Of a stretch of 36,392 nt of DNA, positions 1 through 6,974 are shown in pieces. The DNA lies in contig JADFJJ010000015.1 of NCBI GenBank assembly GCA_022566215.1, positions 1 to 36,392 on the forward strand. Reading direction: 5' to 3'. The notes beneath the pieces were generated by a model. That model searched no databases, was not told the DNA's origin, and was given only the letters and a program-made list of their open reading frames with translations. The translations under genes were made by a program, and so were the position numbers. The stretch is from Pseudomonadota bacterium (GTDB lineage: Bacteria; Pseudomonadota; Alphaproteobacteria; Sphingomonadales; SMXR01). Numbering within the stretch: position 1 is the stretch's first letter; each line of letters starts with the position of its first letter.

Positions 1-1
1 T

Positions 2-748
2 GTTGCAGCAACAGCCGCCAAAAAAATGTCCAATTGCATCCTGGCATTGGGCCTGGCAATTACTCTTGTTTCCAATCAGGCTGACGCCGGAGTCTTTAAG
101 GTCTATTCGCCGATCGTTGAAAAGGGCGAGATGGAGCTGGAAGTCTTCGGGGTTCTTGAAGATGACAACACCGCCGGTTTCAAGCATGAGGTTGGCCTTG
201 GCGTCACTGACCGCTGGTTTACCTCCATTTATCTTGAAACCGAAAAAAAACCGGGGGGTTTTTACAACGGCAAATTCATCGCCACTGAGCATATTTTCCA
301 GCTGACCGGACAGGGCCAGTATTTTATCGATGTCGGCGTTTATCTTGAGTACAAGGTGGCGCTGGATAGCGGCAGGCCGGACAAGTTCGAGGGCAAAATC
401 CTGCTGGAGAAATCAACCCGGCATTTTACCCATACCGCCAACATCATTTTTGAAAATGAAATCGGCCCGGGCGCGGCGCAAGGAACCGACCTGGAATACG
501 CCTGGCAAAGCCTTTACCGCTTCAAGCCATCGCTTCAGTTTGGCCTCCAGGGGTTTGGCAAGTTCGGGAAAATCCACGACTTCCTGCCCGGCTCCCTGCA
601 GCGCCACCAGATCGGCCCGGCCTTTCGCGCCAAACAGCGCCTCGGCAACAAGACCTTCTTTGTCTATGAGGCCGGTTACATGATCGGCTTGACCCAGGGC
701 TCCAAGAACGTCTTCCGCTGGCTGGTGGAACTGGAAATTTATTTCTAG
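2..748 (+). CDS. Exported beta-barrel-like hypothetical protein (5' end probably outside window)
   Basis: I do not recognise a named family. The reading frame is open to the first bases of the window. The first ATG is at 26, but a start there gives a hydrophobic leader (ILALGLAITLV, then a likely cleavage after QADA) with no positive charge. The two Lys codons just before that ATG would supply one, and no ribosome site precedes 26, so the true start is probably off the left edge. The mature part is rich in short alternating hydrophobic/aromatic stretches and ends in EIYF, a C-terminal aromatic as in outer-membrane beta-barrels. This suggests an outer-membrane or periplasmic barrel protein of about 220 mature residues. 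Function is unknown, and the barrel call is inference. Confidence 0.6.
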   Translation, partial: VAATAAKKMSNCILALGLAITLVSNQADAGVFKVYSPIVEKGEMELEVFGVLEDDNTAGFKHEVGLGVTDRWFTSIYLETEKKPGGFYNGKFIATEHIFQLTGQGQYFIDVGVYLEYKVALDSGRPDKFEGKILLEKSTRHFTHTANIIFENEIGPGAAQGTDLEYAWQSLYRFKPSLQFGLQGFGKFGKIHDFLPGSLQRHQIGPAFRAKQRLGNKTFFVYEAGYMIGLTQGSKNVFRWLVELEIYF

Positions 749-818
749 AAAAATTCAATATTTTGGCCCCCTTATTATTGTTCTTGTTTTGTTCCTTAAA
801 CAGGAATACCCTGAACCA

Positions 819-1928
819 ATGCGTAACTTTTCCGGAAACCGGGACCGATCTGGCGCCCTGGTCCGCAAACAAGAACGGCGCGGGCGGGCGGCGCTCAGCA
901 ACGCCTCCGGGCGGTTCGAAGTCCACGTCCGTGAGAACTTTGACGACGGCTGGAACCACAGTGATGAAATTAAACCCATAAAAACACAGGTGTTCCGCGA
1001 GGCATCAAAGCGGATTATTACCACCAACAAGTCGCCGGATATTCCCTTTGACCGTTCGATCAACCCCTACCGGGGGTGCGAGCACGGCTGCATTTACTGT
1101 TTCGCCCGGCCTTCCCACGCCTATATCGGCCTTTCCTCCGGGCTTGATTTCGAGACCAAGCTGTTCGCCAAGCCAGATGCCGCCCAGCTGCTGGAGCGGG
1201 AGTTACGGAACCCCAACTACCGCTGCCAGGTGCTGGCGATCGGCACCAACACCGACCCTTACCAGCCGATCGAGCGGAAATGGCGCATCATGCGGCAAAT
1301 CCTGGAGGTGCTGGAGGCGTTTTCCCACCCGGTCTCGATCGTCACCAAGGGGCACCTGGTGACCCGCGATATCGATATCCTCAGCAGGATGGCGGAGCGG
1401 AACCTGGCCCATGTCGCGCTGTCGGTGACCACCCTCGACCACAAGCTGGCCAGAAACATGGAACCCAGAGCCTCAACCCCGAAAAGAAGACTGGCGGCGA
1501 TCCGCGAGCTGACCGAAGCCGGCATCCCGGCCAGCGTGATGGTGGCGCCGATCATCCCGGCCTTGAACGATCATGAGATTGAAGCGATCCTGGAAGCGGC
1601 CTCCGCCAATGGCGCCAGGGGGGCGGCGTTTATTTTCATGCGCCTGCCGTACGAGATCAAGGATTTGTTCCGTGAATGGCTGGAGGAAAATTATCCCGGC
1701 CGGGCGGCACGGGTTTTGCACCATATTCGCGCCCTTAAAGGGGGCCGTTACAATAACCCTGATTTCCACGAGCGCTTCAAGGACCACGGAGAATACGCCC
1801 ATTTGATCCGCCAGCGCTTCGATAAGGCCTGCCGGCGTCTGAGGCTGAATGAGGATATTCCGGCGCTTGACAATACGCTCTTTTATCCCCCGGCGCTGAA
1901 GGGCGAACAGTTCGATTTGTTTAGCTAG
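819..1928 (+). CDS. PA0069-family radical SAM protein (SplB-like)
   Basis: The 369-residue protein carries the radical SAM cluster motif CEHGCIYC (Cys87, Cys91, Cys94), which holds a 4Fe-4S cluster and S-adenosylmethionine. The N-terminal RGRAALSN...RFE segment, the NPYRGCEHGC context, and AIGTNTDPYQPIE and VSIVTKGHLVTRD further on match the PA0069 subfamily of the spore-photoproduct-lyase-like COG1533 group. The substrate of that subfamily is not established. A frame extension to a TTG at 789 exists, but the ATG at 819 fits the family N terminus better; neither has a good ribosome site. Its TAG stop lies inside a CTAG that also supplies the stop of the convergent ACP gene. Family assignment is firm and the reaction unknown. 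Confidence 0.88.
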   Translation: MRNFSGNRDRSGALVRKQERRGRAALSNASGRFEVHVRENFDDGWNHSDEIKPIKTQVFREASKRIITTNKSPDIPFDRSINPYRGCEHGCIYCFARPSHAYIGLSSGLDFETKLFAKPDAAQLLERELRNPNYRCQVLAIGTNTDPYQPIERKWRIMRQILEVLEAFSHPVSIVTKGHLVTRDIDILSRMAERNLAHVALSVTTLDHKLARNMEPRASTPKRRLAAIRELTEAGIPASVMVAPIIPALNDHEIEAILEAASANGARGAAFIFMRLPYEIKDLFREWLEENYPGRAARVLHHIRALKGGRYNNPDFHERFKDHGEYAHLIRQRFDKACRRLRLNEDIPALDNTLFYPPALKGEQFDLFS

Positions 1929-2152
1929 GTAAGATATTTCGCAACGTCGCTCAGGCAAGCAATATCGACCACCGCTTCAGGAGTGAGTTCCCTGCCGATC
2001 TTTTCTTCCATCGCCATGATCAGGCGCATGTGGGAGAGGCTGTCCCAGCCGTCAAAATTCGTGACCGAGGCATCGTCGGGAATTTCATGCGGCTGGCGCT
2101 GGCTGGCCCCGGCCAGAAGGGCTTTTGCGTTTATCAAATCCTGAGCGCTCAT
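1925..2152 (-). CDS. Acyl carrier protein (discrete, 75 aa)
   Basis: This small acidic protein has the phosphopantetheine attachment motif W36-D37-S38-L39 followed by HMRLIMAMEE, the usual start of ACP helix II. Ser38 should carry 4'-phosphopantetheine. Length (75 aa) and layout match free-standing ACP/PCP proteins. It is not the fatty-acid-synthesis AcpP, whose motif is DSLDTVELVM. The start at 2152 was chosen because ATG there overlaps the TGA of the upstream GNAT gene as ATGA; an in-frame ATG 30 bases further upstream lies inside that gene. It is the last gene of the six-gene GNAT/ligase operon and presumably holds the acyl group activated by the ligase at 3287-4756. The ACP fold is well supported; the cargo is unknown. 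Confidence 0.88.
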   Translation of the reverse strand: MSAQDLINAKALLAGASQRQPHEIPDDASVTNFDGWDSLSHMRLIMAMEEKIGRELTPEAVVDIACLSDVAKYLT

Positions 2153-2724
2153 AATTTGCCCGCCTTTCGCATTTCCAGCCATTCTTCTTTCAACAGGCCG
2201 AAATGGTAGGCGTCCACCCGGCCGCCGAAGGGGGAGATCAGATGTTCCCTGACCACTGCTTCAGGGGTAAAACCCATCGCCTTGTAGTTATAAATGGAGG
2301 GCAGGTTGCGGCCGTGAATTTCACCTTCCACCTTTTCCATCCCGAGCGTGTTGAAAATAAACGGCAGCAAGCGCGCGCGCACCTCCAAGGTGACACCCTT
2401 GCCCCACCACGCCTTGTCGCCAATACAGATATTGGTCAGGGCGACTTTTTTAGTGTAATTCGGCCAGATGGCAAAAAAGCCGATTATCTTCTTGGTCTGT
2501 TTTTCAAAAATCCCGAGATGAAATTTTTTGCGGTTGTCAAAAGTTTCGATGTGCTGGGCCGCCCTTTGCTGGTCCCATCCCCTTGGTTTAAAGTTGAAAC
2601 CCTTCTGGATTTCCGCATCGTTCCACCAGCTGGTATAGATCGGGCCAGCGTCTTTCGCCGAAAGCGAGCGGATAATAAAACGCTCGCTTTGCGTTATCAG
2701 TGGTTTTCCAGGCTCCCAATTCAT
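2149..2724 (-). CDS. GNAT-family N-acyltransferase, paralogue D
   Basis: The 191-aa protein is of the RimJ/RimL-like GNAT type (COG1670) and the fourth paralogue in transcription order. It begins MNWEPGKPL and carries the shared WWNDAEIQKGF motif near residue 35 and CIGDKAWWGKG near residue 104. The latter corresponds to the CoA pyrophosphate-binding loop and is the most canonical of the four copies. The start at 2724 gives an ATGA overlap with the preceding GNAT gene and aligns with the paralogues; a frame extension to 2745 does not. Its stop overlaps the ACP start in the same way, so these genes are probably translationally coupled. Transfer of an acyl group to an amine is inferred from the fold; substrate unknown. 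Confidence 0.85.
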   Translation of the reverse strand: MNWEPGKPLITQSERFIIRSLSAKDAGPIYTSWWNDAEIQKGFNFKPRGWDQQRAAQHIETFDNRKKFHLGIFEKQTKKIIGFFAIWPNYTKKVALTNICIGDKAWWGKGVTLEVRARLLPFIFNTLGMEKVEGEIHGRNLPSIYNYKAMGFTPEAVVREHLISPFGGRVDAYHFGLLKEEWLEMRKAGKL

Positions 2725-3290
2725 GACCCGTACCTTTCCTGCCATTCCCTTTTCAGCAGCCCATATAAGTGAATATCGATGCGTTTTCCGCCGGGGCCGA
2801 TGCCCTGTTTGCGCAAGGTGCCCTCCTTTTTGAAGCCCAGTTTATCGTAAATGGCCATCGAGGCCCGGTTGTCGCCCCTGATCTCGCCCTCAATTTTCTC
2901 GACCCCCATTTCCTCAAACCGGATTTTCATGGCAGCTATGGCGATCTCAGTGGCTGTGCCCTTGCTCCAGAGGGATTTGTCGCCGATACAGAGGTTTGCC
3001 TTGGAAACTTTCTGCCGGTGATCAACAGTTATGGCGTAAAAGCCGATCAGTTTGCCGGTGCTTTTCAGGAAAATACCGAGGTGAAAGTTGTTTTTGTTAT
3101 TGAATTTGGCGACGTGCTGCCGGGCGCTTTCCAGGGTAAACCCCCGCGGCGGGTTGCCAAAGCCTTGCTGGATTTCAGGATCGTTCCACCAGCTGACATA
3201 ATCTTCATTTACATCATCGGCGGTCAGCGAGCGGGCGATAAACCGTTCGGTTTCAATTTTTAAAGGCTGTCCTGGTCGCCAGTCGCTCAT
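2721..3290 (-). CDS. GNAT-family N-acyltransferase, paralogue C
   Basis: The 189-aa GNAT domain protein begins MSDWRPGQPLKIETERF. It shares with its three neighbours the W-W-N-D-x-E-I-Q-x-G-F motif near residue 35 and a CIGDK segment before the CoA loop. In this copy the loop reads LWSKG, with Ser in place of the usual Gly. The frame extends about 230 bases upstream inside the ligase gene, but the ATG at 3290 overlaps the ligase TGA as ATGA and matches the paralogue start, so 3290 is preferred. It sits between the ligase and paralogue D in the same operon. It is probably an N-acyltransferase acting on the product of this cluster; RimJ/RimL-type protein acetylation is the alternative. Confidence 0.85.
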   Translation of the reverse strand: MSDWRPGQPLKIETERFIARSLTADDVNEDYVSWWNDPEIQQGFGNPPRGFTLESARQHVAKFNNKNNFHLGIFLKSTGKLIGFYAITVDHRQKVSKANLCIGDKSLWSKGTATEIAIAAMKIRFEEMGVEKIEGEIRGDNRASMAIYDKLGFKKEGTLRKQGIGPGGKRIDIHLYGLLKREWQERYGS

Positions 3291-4756
3291 CGGTTTTTCC
3301 CTTCCAGGCAATACTCCCGCACCACCTGGCGGTTGACCTTGCCGCGGCCGGTTTTCGGAATTTCGGAAACCGGATACCATTTTTCCGGCACACAATCCAG
3401 CCGTATCCGTATCTGACACCATGCCCTGAGATCCGCTGGCGACAGTTGGCTTCCCTCCTTTAGCGTATAGGCGATTGCCACCGTCTCGCCGCTGACCGCG
3501 TCCGGCACTCCGAAGGCGCAAGCCTCCACCACCTCTTCATGCCCTTCCAGCAGGGCATCGATCTCTTCGGGCAGAATTTTCATGCCGGCCCGGTTGATCT
3601 CGGTCTTGATGCGTCCCAGCAGCCGGATCACACCCGCCTTATCAATCGAGCCGATATCGCCGGTGTGATACCAGCCGCCGCGGATCGCCTGATCGGTCAG
3701 GTCCGGGCGCTGGTAGTACCCTTTCATCAGCGATGGGGGCTTGAGCAGCAGCTCCCCCTCCCCGGCTGCCTGGCGTTTGCCGCCGCTGGTCATAACCGCT
3801 GCCTGACCGCCCCACATCTTGCCCACCAGGCCGGTCTCAATCCGGTAATCCGCGCCGGATGCCCCGGCGGCCCAGTTGGCGGTCTCGGTAATCCCGTACA
3901 TATTGACCACGTTTTTTATACCGGCCCAGTTCATGATCGCCTGCCAGTGGCCTTTTGACAGCGGCGCGGAACCGACACTGACCTGTTTCAGGGAACCACC
4001 CCCGGGCGGGGAAGAGGCTTTCAGAACCACCTTCCAGAAAGAGGGGACGGAACTCAGGAATGTTATGGCATGGTCATCAATAATCTTTCCCATCCGGGCC
4101 GCGCCCCCGATCCCCTGGTCCTGAAAAAGAAACAGGCGCCGGCCACAAAGCAGTGGCGTCAGGCAGTTGCCGATCAGCCCGTGGCCGAAATGGGTCGGCA
4201 GGACGCACAGGGTTTTCGCCAGAATAACTTTCGAAAGATGCCGCCAGTTGTTTTCCAGCCGGGCCTGGAGCGAACCGTAGCTATGAACAACCCCCTTGGG
4301 ATCGCCGGTGGTGCCGGAGGTGAACAAAATAAGCGCCGGATCATTGGGTGAAACTCCTGCCACATCACAACAAGCATCCCCTTTCGCATTCCGGTCCAGG
4401 TCAAACTGCGGGCAGCGGAATGACAGCTCTTTCGCGCCCTGGCCCCGGCCCAGAAGAATTGCTTTGGGCTGGGTAAAGGCGGAGACCGTCTCAAGCTCGT
4501 TCAGGGTCAGCTTCGAATTCAGGCAGGCGGCAATCCCGCCGATCCCCCAAACCGCAAAAAGATCGGCAAAAAACATCGCCGTCCCGCCGTGGGTAATCAG
4601 GAATAAGTCGCCCTTGCCAAACTTGTTTTCCTTCAGGTAAGAAATGCGCCTCAGGGTTTGAGCCCTAACCTCCCCGGAGGTCCAGTGAACACCTGACGCC
4701 AGGTCGGTGATCCCGCCGGATTTGATTTCCAGGAATAAGGTATTCAGGGATGACAT
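3287..4756 (-). CDS. AMP-forming acyl ligase (ANL superfamily)
   Basis: This 489-residue adenylate-forming enzyme has all core motifs in order. They are the ATP loop FTSGTTGDPKGV (residues 145-156), YGITET (287-292), WYHTGD (362-367), the hinge GRIKTEINRAG (381-391) and KTGRGKVNR near the C terminus, with the catalytic Lys at 473. Such enzymes activate a carboxylic acid as an acyl-AMP and pass it to CoA or a carrier-protein thiol. An ACP in the same operon makes ACP loading likely. The start at 4756 follows a clear GGGGGAGGA ribosome site; the frame extension to 4804 lies inside the upstream gene. Length fits stand-alone ligases of the DltA/acyl-CoA synthetase size class. The substrate cannot be read from sequence. 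Confidence 0.88.
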   Translation of the reverse strand: MSSLNTLFLEIKSGGITDLASGVHWTSGEVRAQTLRRISYLKENKFGKGDLFLITHGGTAMFFADLFAVWGIGGIAACLNSKLTLNELETVSAFTQPKAILLGRGQGAKELSFRCPQFDLDRNAKGDACCDVAGVSPNDPALILFTSGTTGDPKGVVHSYGSLQARLENNWRHLSKVILAKTLCVLPTHFGHGLIGNCLTPLLCGRRLFLFQDQGIGGAARMGKIIDDHAITFLSSVPSFWKVVLKASSPPGGGSLKQVSVGSAPLSKGHWQAIMNWAGIKNVVNMYGITETANWAAGASGADYRIETGLVGKMWGGQAAVMTSGGKRQAAGEGELLLKPPSLMKGYYQRPDLTDQAIRGGWYHTGDIGSIDKAGVIRLLGRIKTEINRAGMKILPEEIDALLEGHEEVVEACAFGVPDAVSGETVAIAYTLKEGSQLSPADLRAWCQIRIRLDCVPEKWYPVSEIPKTGRGKVNRQVVREYCLEGKNR

Positions 4757-4770
4757 TCCGGATCCTCCCC

Positions 4771-5349
4771 CTAAGACCCTTGGTCCGCCAGGGAAGCCAG
4801 CCACTCTTCCTTCAGCATGCCGTAAATGTGAAGGTCAGCCCGGCCGCCGCCGATGCCCTCCACCCGTTGGCGCAGCTGCCCTTCTTTGGTGAACCCGAAG
4901 TGCTTTAAGATGCCAATTGAGGCCGGGTTAGCTCCCCTGATCCGGACTTCAATCTTGTTGGCGCCAAGAACCTTGAAAATAAAATCAAAGAAGGGCGTTA
5001 CCACCTCGGTTGCGGTGTGCTTGCCCCAATAGTTCTTGTCGCCGATACAAATATTGGGAACGGCGATGCCAATATCGGATTCCACAAAAAGGGTATAAAA
5101 GCCGATCAATTCGTCATTGCTTTTTAAGTAAATACCAAAATGAAACTTGTCCCGGTTGTTGAACTGCCTGACGTGGTCGGTGGCCATTTTCAGGTCCCAG
5201 TTTCTGGGGGGAAAGCCGAAACCTTTCTGGATTTCAGCATCGTTCCACCAGCCAAGATAGGTTTCATTGACATCATCAGGGGTAAACGTGCGCACGTAAA
5301 AACGCTCGGTTTCAATTCTTAACGGTTCGCCTGGTTGCCAAGGATTCAT
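4771..5349 (-). CDS. GNAT-family N-acyltransferase, paralogue B
   Basis: This 192-aa GNAT protein, second in the operon, begins MNPWQPGEPLRIETERF and carries WWNDAEIQKGF near residue 35. Its CoA loop region reads CIGDKNYWGKH, with His where the family normally has Gly. Its first about 40 codons are nearly the same as those of paralogue A at both protein and DNA level, whereas the remainder is much more diverged. The gap to the upstream gene is 15 bp, and the ligase ATG follows 14 bp after the stop. Function is inferred as N-acyl transfer; acceptor and donor are unknown. Confidence 0.85.
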   Translation of the reverse strand: MNPWQPGEPLRIETERFYVRTFTPDDVNETYLGWWNDAEIQKGFGFPPRNWDLKMATDHVRQFNNRDKFHFGIYLKSNDELIGFYTLFVESDIGIAVPNICIGDKNYWGKHTATEVVTPFFDFIFKVLGANKIEVRIRGANPASIGILKHFGFTKEGQLRQRVEGIGGGRADLHIYGMLKEEWLASLADQGS

Positions 5350-5364
5350 TTTTTAGCCATTTTG

Positions 5365-5937
5365 TTATTTGTCTTTTTGTCTGCGTCGCCATTCTTCGCA
5401 AGTTAGCGTGTAATATGAGATTTCTACCGGCTGGCCATCTTGCTGGAGGTCTTTGTGAGGTTTAGTTATAACCAGTTTAAAGCCAAATTTCTTGTAAAGT
5501 TTTTTGATCACGGGATTGTCTCCTACAATCTTTCCGACGATCAGGTAATGTCCCATGGCATTAAACCGGTAGTTCAACATATGCGGACCAACTTCTGAAA
5601 TTACTCCCTTGTTTTGCCATTCCTTTTCTCCAATACAGACACTCGATTCAGAGGAATTATCATCCGGGTTGGTTATAAAAGAATAATATCCAATCAGATG
5701 ATCGTTTTCCTTGACAAAAATTCCCAGATGAAACTGGCTGAAGTTATCAAAAGACTTCACATGTTTGAGCGCATCATCCAGTGTCCAGTTACAAGGTTGA
5801 TGACCAAACCCCCTCTGGATATCGGCATCGTTCCACCAGCCTAGATAAGTCTCATTAACATCCTCTGGTGTAAACGTGCGTAGATAAAAACGCTCGGTTT
5901 CAATTCTTAAAGGTTCGCCTAGTTGCCAGTTGGTCAT
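5365..5937 (-). CDS. GNAT-family N-acyltransferase, paralogue A (first gene of operon)
   Basis: The 190-aa GNAT-like protein opens the operon. The start at 5937 follows an AGGAG ribosome site 9 bases upstream; a longer frame to 5985 lacks one. The N terminus MTNWQLGEPLRIETERF and WWNDADIQRGF match the paralogues, but the C-terminal half is the most divergent of the four, with loop CIGEKEWQNKG (Asn for Gly) and no GGGR/DxHxYG-type tail. The gene is visibly more AT-rich than its neighbours outside the conserved 5' end. It could be a diverged or partly converted copy, perhaps with another acceptor. Assignment to the GNAT fold is sound; activity is less certain than for the other three. Confidence 0.8.
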   Translation of the reverse strand: MTNWQLGEPLRIETERFYLRTFTPEDVNETYLGWWNDADIQRGFGHQPCNWTLDDALKHVKSFDNFSQFHLGIFVKENDHLIGYYSFITNPDDNSSESSVCIGEKEWQNKGVISEVGPHMLNYRFNAMGHYLIVGKIVGDNPVIKKLYKKFGFKLVITKPHKDLQQDGQPVEISYYTLTCEEWRRRQKDK

Positions 5938-6054
5938 GATATCTTCTCCTGTGCTAGGCTTAATGCAAAAGAAAATGTTTGGCAAATAGCGCGAACTGGT
6001 ACACTTTAGTGGCCATGAAAATTTCCCGGTAATAATTCACGAGGGGGACTGGTT
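5938..6054. promoter_or_regulatory. Divergent intergenic region between GNAT operon and exported-protein gene
   Basis: This AT-leaning 117-bp gap must hold the promoter of the leftward six-gene GNAT operon and that of the rightward gene at 6055. Rightward, TTGGCA at 5979-5984 and TACACT at 6000-6005 resemble -35 and -10 boxes, but the 15-bp spacing is short. Leftward, a TTGCCA-type -35 lies in the same stretch with no convincing -10. I see no clear operator. The promoter role is inferred from the gene layout rather than from strong motifs. Confidence 0.35.
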
Positions 6055-6798
6055 ATGGGTGTTTTTAAATGGGTGGTTTTAACGGTTTTACTGGCGGTTC
6101 TGGTGGTTTTTTACGGGCCGCCGAACAGCCCGGCGCAAGCGCCCGGTCCTTATCCTGAGCTGTACAAGGTCACCCTGCTTCGGGCGGCGCCCGGCAAACT
6201 TTCCGACCTGATCGATTTCCTGGTCCAGCAAAAAAAGGACGGCTATTACGCCGCCCTGGGCGAAAGGCCGCCGATGATCATGCGCCATTCCCAGGGGGAC
6301 CAGTGGGATTTGTTTTTGCTGCAGCCGATCGGCAGTTACCGGGCCTATTTTTCCGGCGAAAAAGACCATCGCGCCTACCGTACCACCATCAATGGGTTGA
6401 GCGTCTTCCGCGAGGAACTTTTCGCCTTTGGCCCGCCCGCCGCGGAAGCAGAAGCGCTCTATGCCGAAAATGCTTTTTTCCACATTGAAATGTTCGCCGC
6501 CCTGGCCGGCCAGCACGATGCCCTGCTGGGCGAGCGGGTCATGGAAAACCACTATCTGATAGCGACCGGCAGAAATCCTAACCTGATATTTATTGGCGAT
6601 GTGGGCTCGGACTTCGACAGCTTTACGATCGGCTTTTACCCTTCATTGAAAGAATTCGCCGCCCCGGCGCCAGTTTCTGATCAGGAAGCCAATCAGGCGG
6701 CGATAGCGGCCGGGTTCGAGGGGCGCTCCTCAATCGGATTTTATTTAAGGGAGTTTCTTTCCTATCACCACGACACGCTTGCCACCAAGGTGGAATAA
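6055..6798 (+). CDS. Exported protein with two similar ABM/NIPSNAP-like halves (hypothetical)
   Basis: The 247-aa protein has a GAGGGGG ribosome site, a signal peptide or N-terminal anchor (WVVLTVLLAVLVVFYG, possible cleavage near SPAQA) and no family I can name with confidence. By eye the mature part has two related halves. About 36-105 reads YKVTLLRAAPGK...GYYAALGERPPMIM...DQWDLFLLQPIGSYRAYF. About 142-205 reads FHIEMFAALAGQ...NHYLIATGRNPNLIF...DFDSFTIGFYPSLKEF. The pattern (strand, helix, a Tyr before A-x-G-R/E-x-P, then a strand with D-x-D/W) recalls dimeric alpha-beta barrel domains, so it may be an internal barrel dimer acting outside the cytoplasm. It is divergent from the GNAT operon and probably unrelated to it. 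Confidence 0.7.
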   Translation: MGVFKWVVLTVLLAVLVVFYGPPNSPAQAPGPYPELYKVTLLRAAPGKLSDLIDFLVQQKKDGYYAALGERPPMIMRHSQGDQWDLFLLQPIGSYRAYFSGEKDHRAYRTTINGLSVFREELFAFGPPAAEAEALYAENAFFHIEMFAALAGQHDALLGERVMENHYLIATGRNPNLIFIGDVGSDFDSFTIGFYPSLKEFAAPAPVSDQEANQAAIAAGFEGRSSIGFYLREFLSYHHDTLATKVE

Positions 6799-6850
6799 TG
6801 AAAGGTTTTTCAGGTCCCTTATTTCTGTAGTTTGAAACCTTTGAAAATGC

Positions 6851-6887
6851 CCCCATATAGACTAGGGTCTGGACCGGTCATATGGGG
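6851..6887. repeat. Inverted repeat overlapping the first 34-bp unit
   Basis: CCCCATAT at 6851-6858 is the exact reverse complement of ATATGGGG at 6880-6887. A smaller GGTC-TG-GACC inverted repeat lies between them at 6866-6875. Together they could form a hairpin in the transcript after the exported-protein gene, or an operator. There is no T-run, so a standard terminator is unlikely. Confidence 0.5.
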
Positions 6888-6974
6888 ATGTCCGGGCCAA
6901 CATAAGACCGGTCATATGGGGATGTCCGGGCCAACATAAGACCGGTCATATGGGGATGCCCGGGCCAACATAAG
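6873..6974. repeat. Three tandem 34-bp direct repeats upstream of the antiporter gene
   Basis: Three head-to-tail copies (6873-6906, 6907-6940, 6941-6974) begin ACCGGTCATATGGGG and end GGGCCAACATAAG. They are identical except for one T-to-C change in the third. With the base preceding each unit, every copy holds the perfect 8-bp palindrome GACCGGTC, followed by ATATGGGG. The array ends 19 bp before the TTG start of the antiporter gene, inside the presumed promoter or leader. There are no spacers, so it is not a CRISPR. Iterated operator or minisatellite expansion are the simplest readings. Confidence 0.9.

Noticed and set aside
2203-3263. Two long plus-strand open frames (189 and 164 codons) opposite the GNAT genes C and D
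   Set aside because: They resemble each other only because they are antisense to paralogous genes; they have no ribosome sites, and the minus-strand frames carry clear GNAT motifs.
1925-5937. Reading the GNAT genes as toxins of GNAT-DUF1778 toxin-antitoxin pairs
   Set aside because: No small ribbon-helix-helix antitoxin frame precedes any copy, and the RimJ/RimL-like N terminus and ligase/ACP context do not fit.
6873-6974. Possible CRISPR array
   Set aside because: The copies are strictly head to tail with no unique spacers, only three units are present and no cas genes lie nearby.
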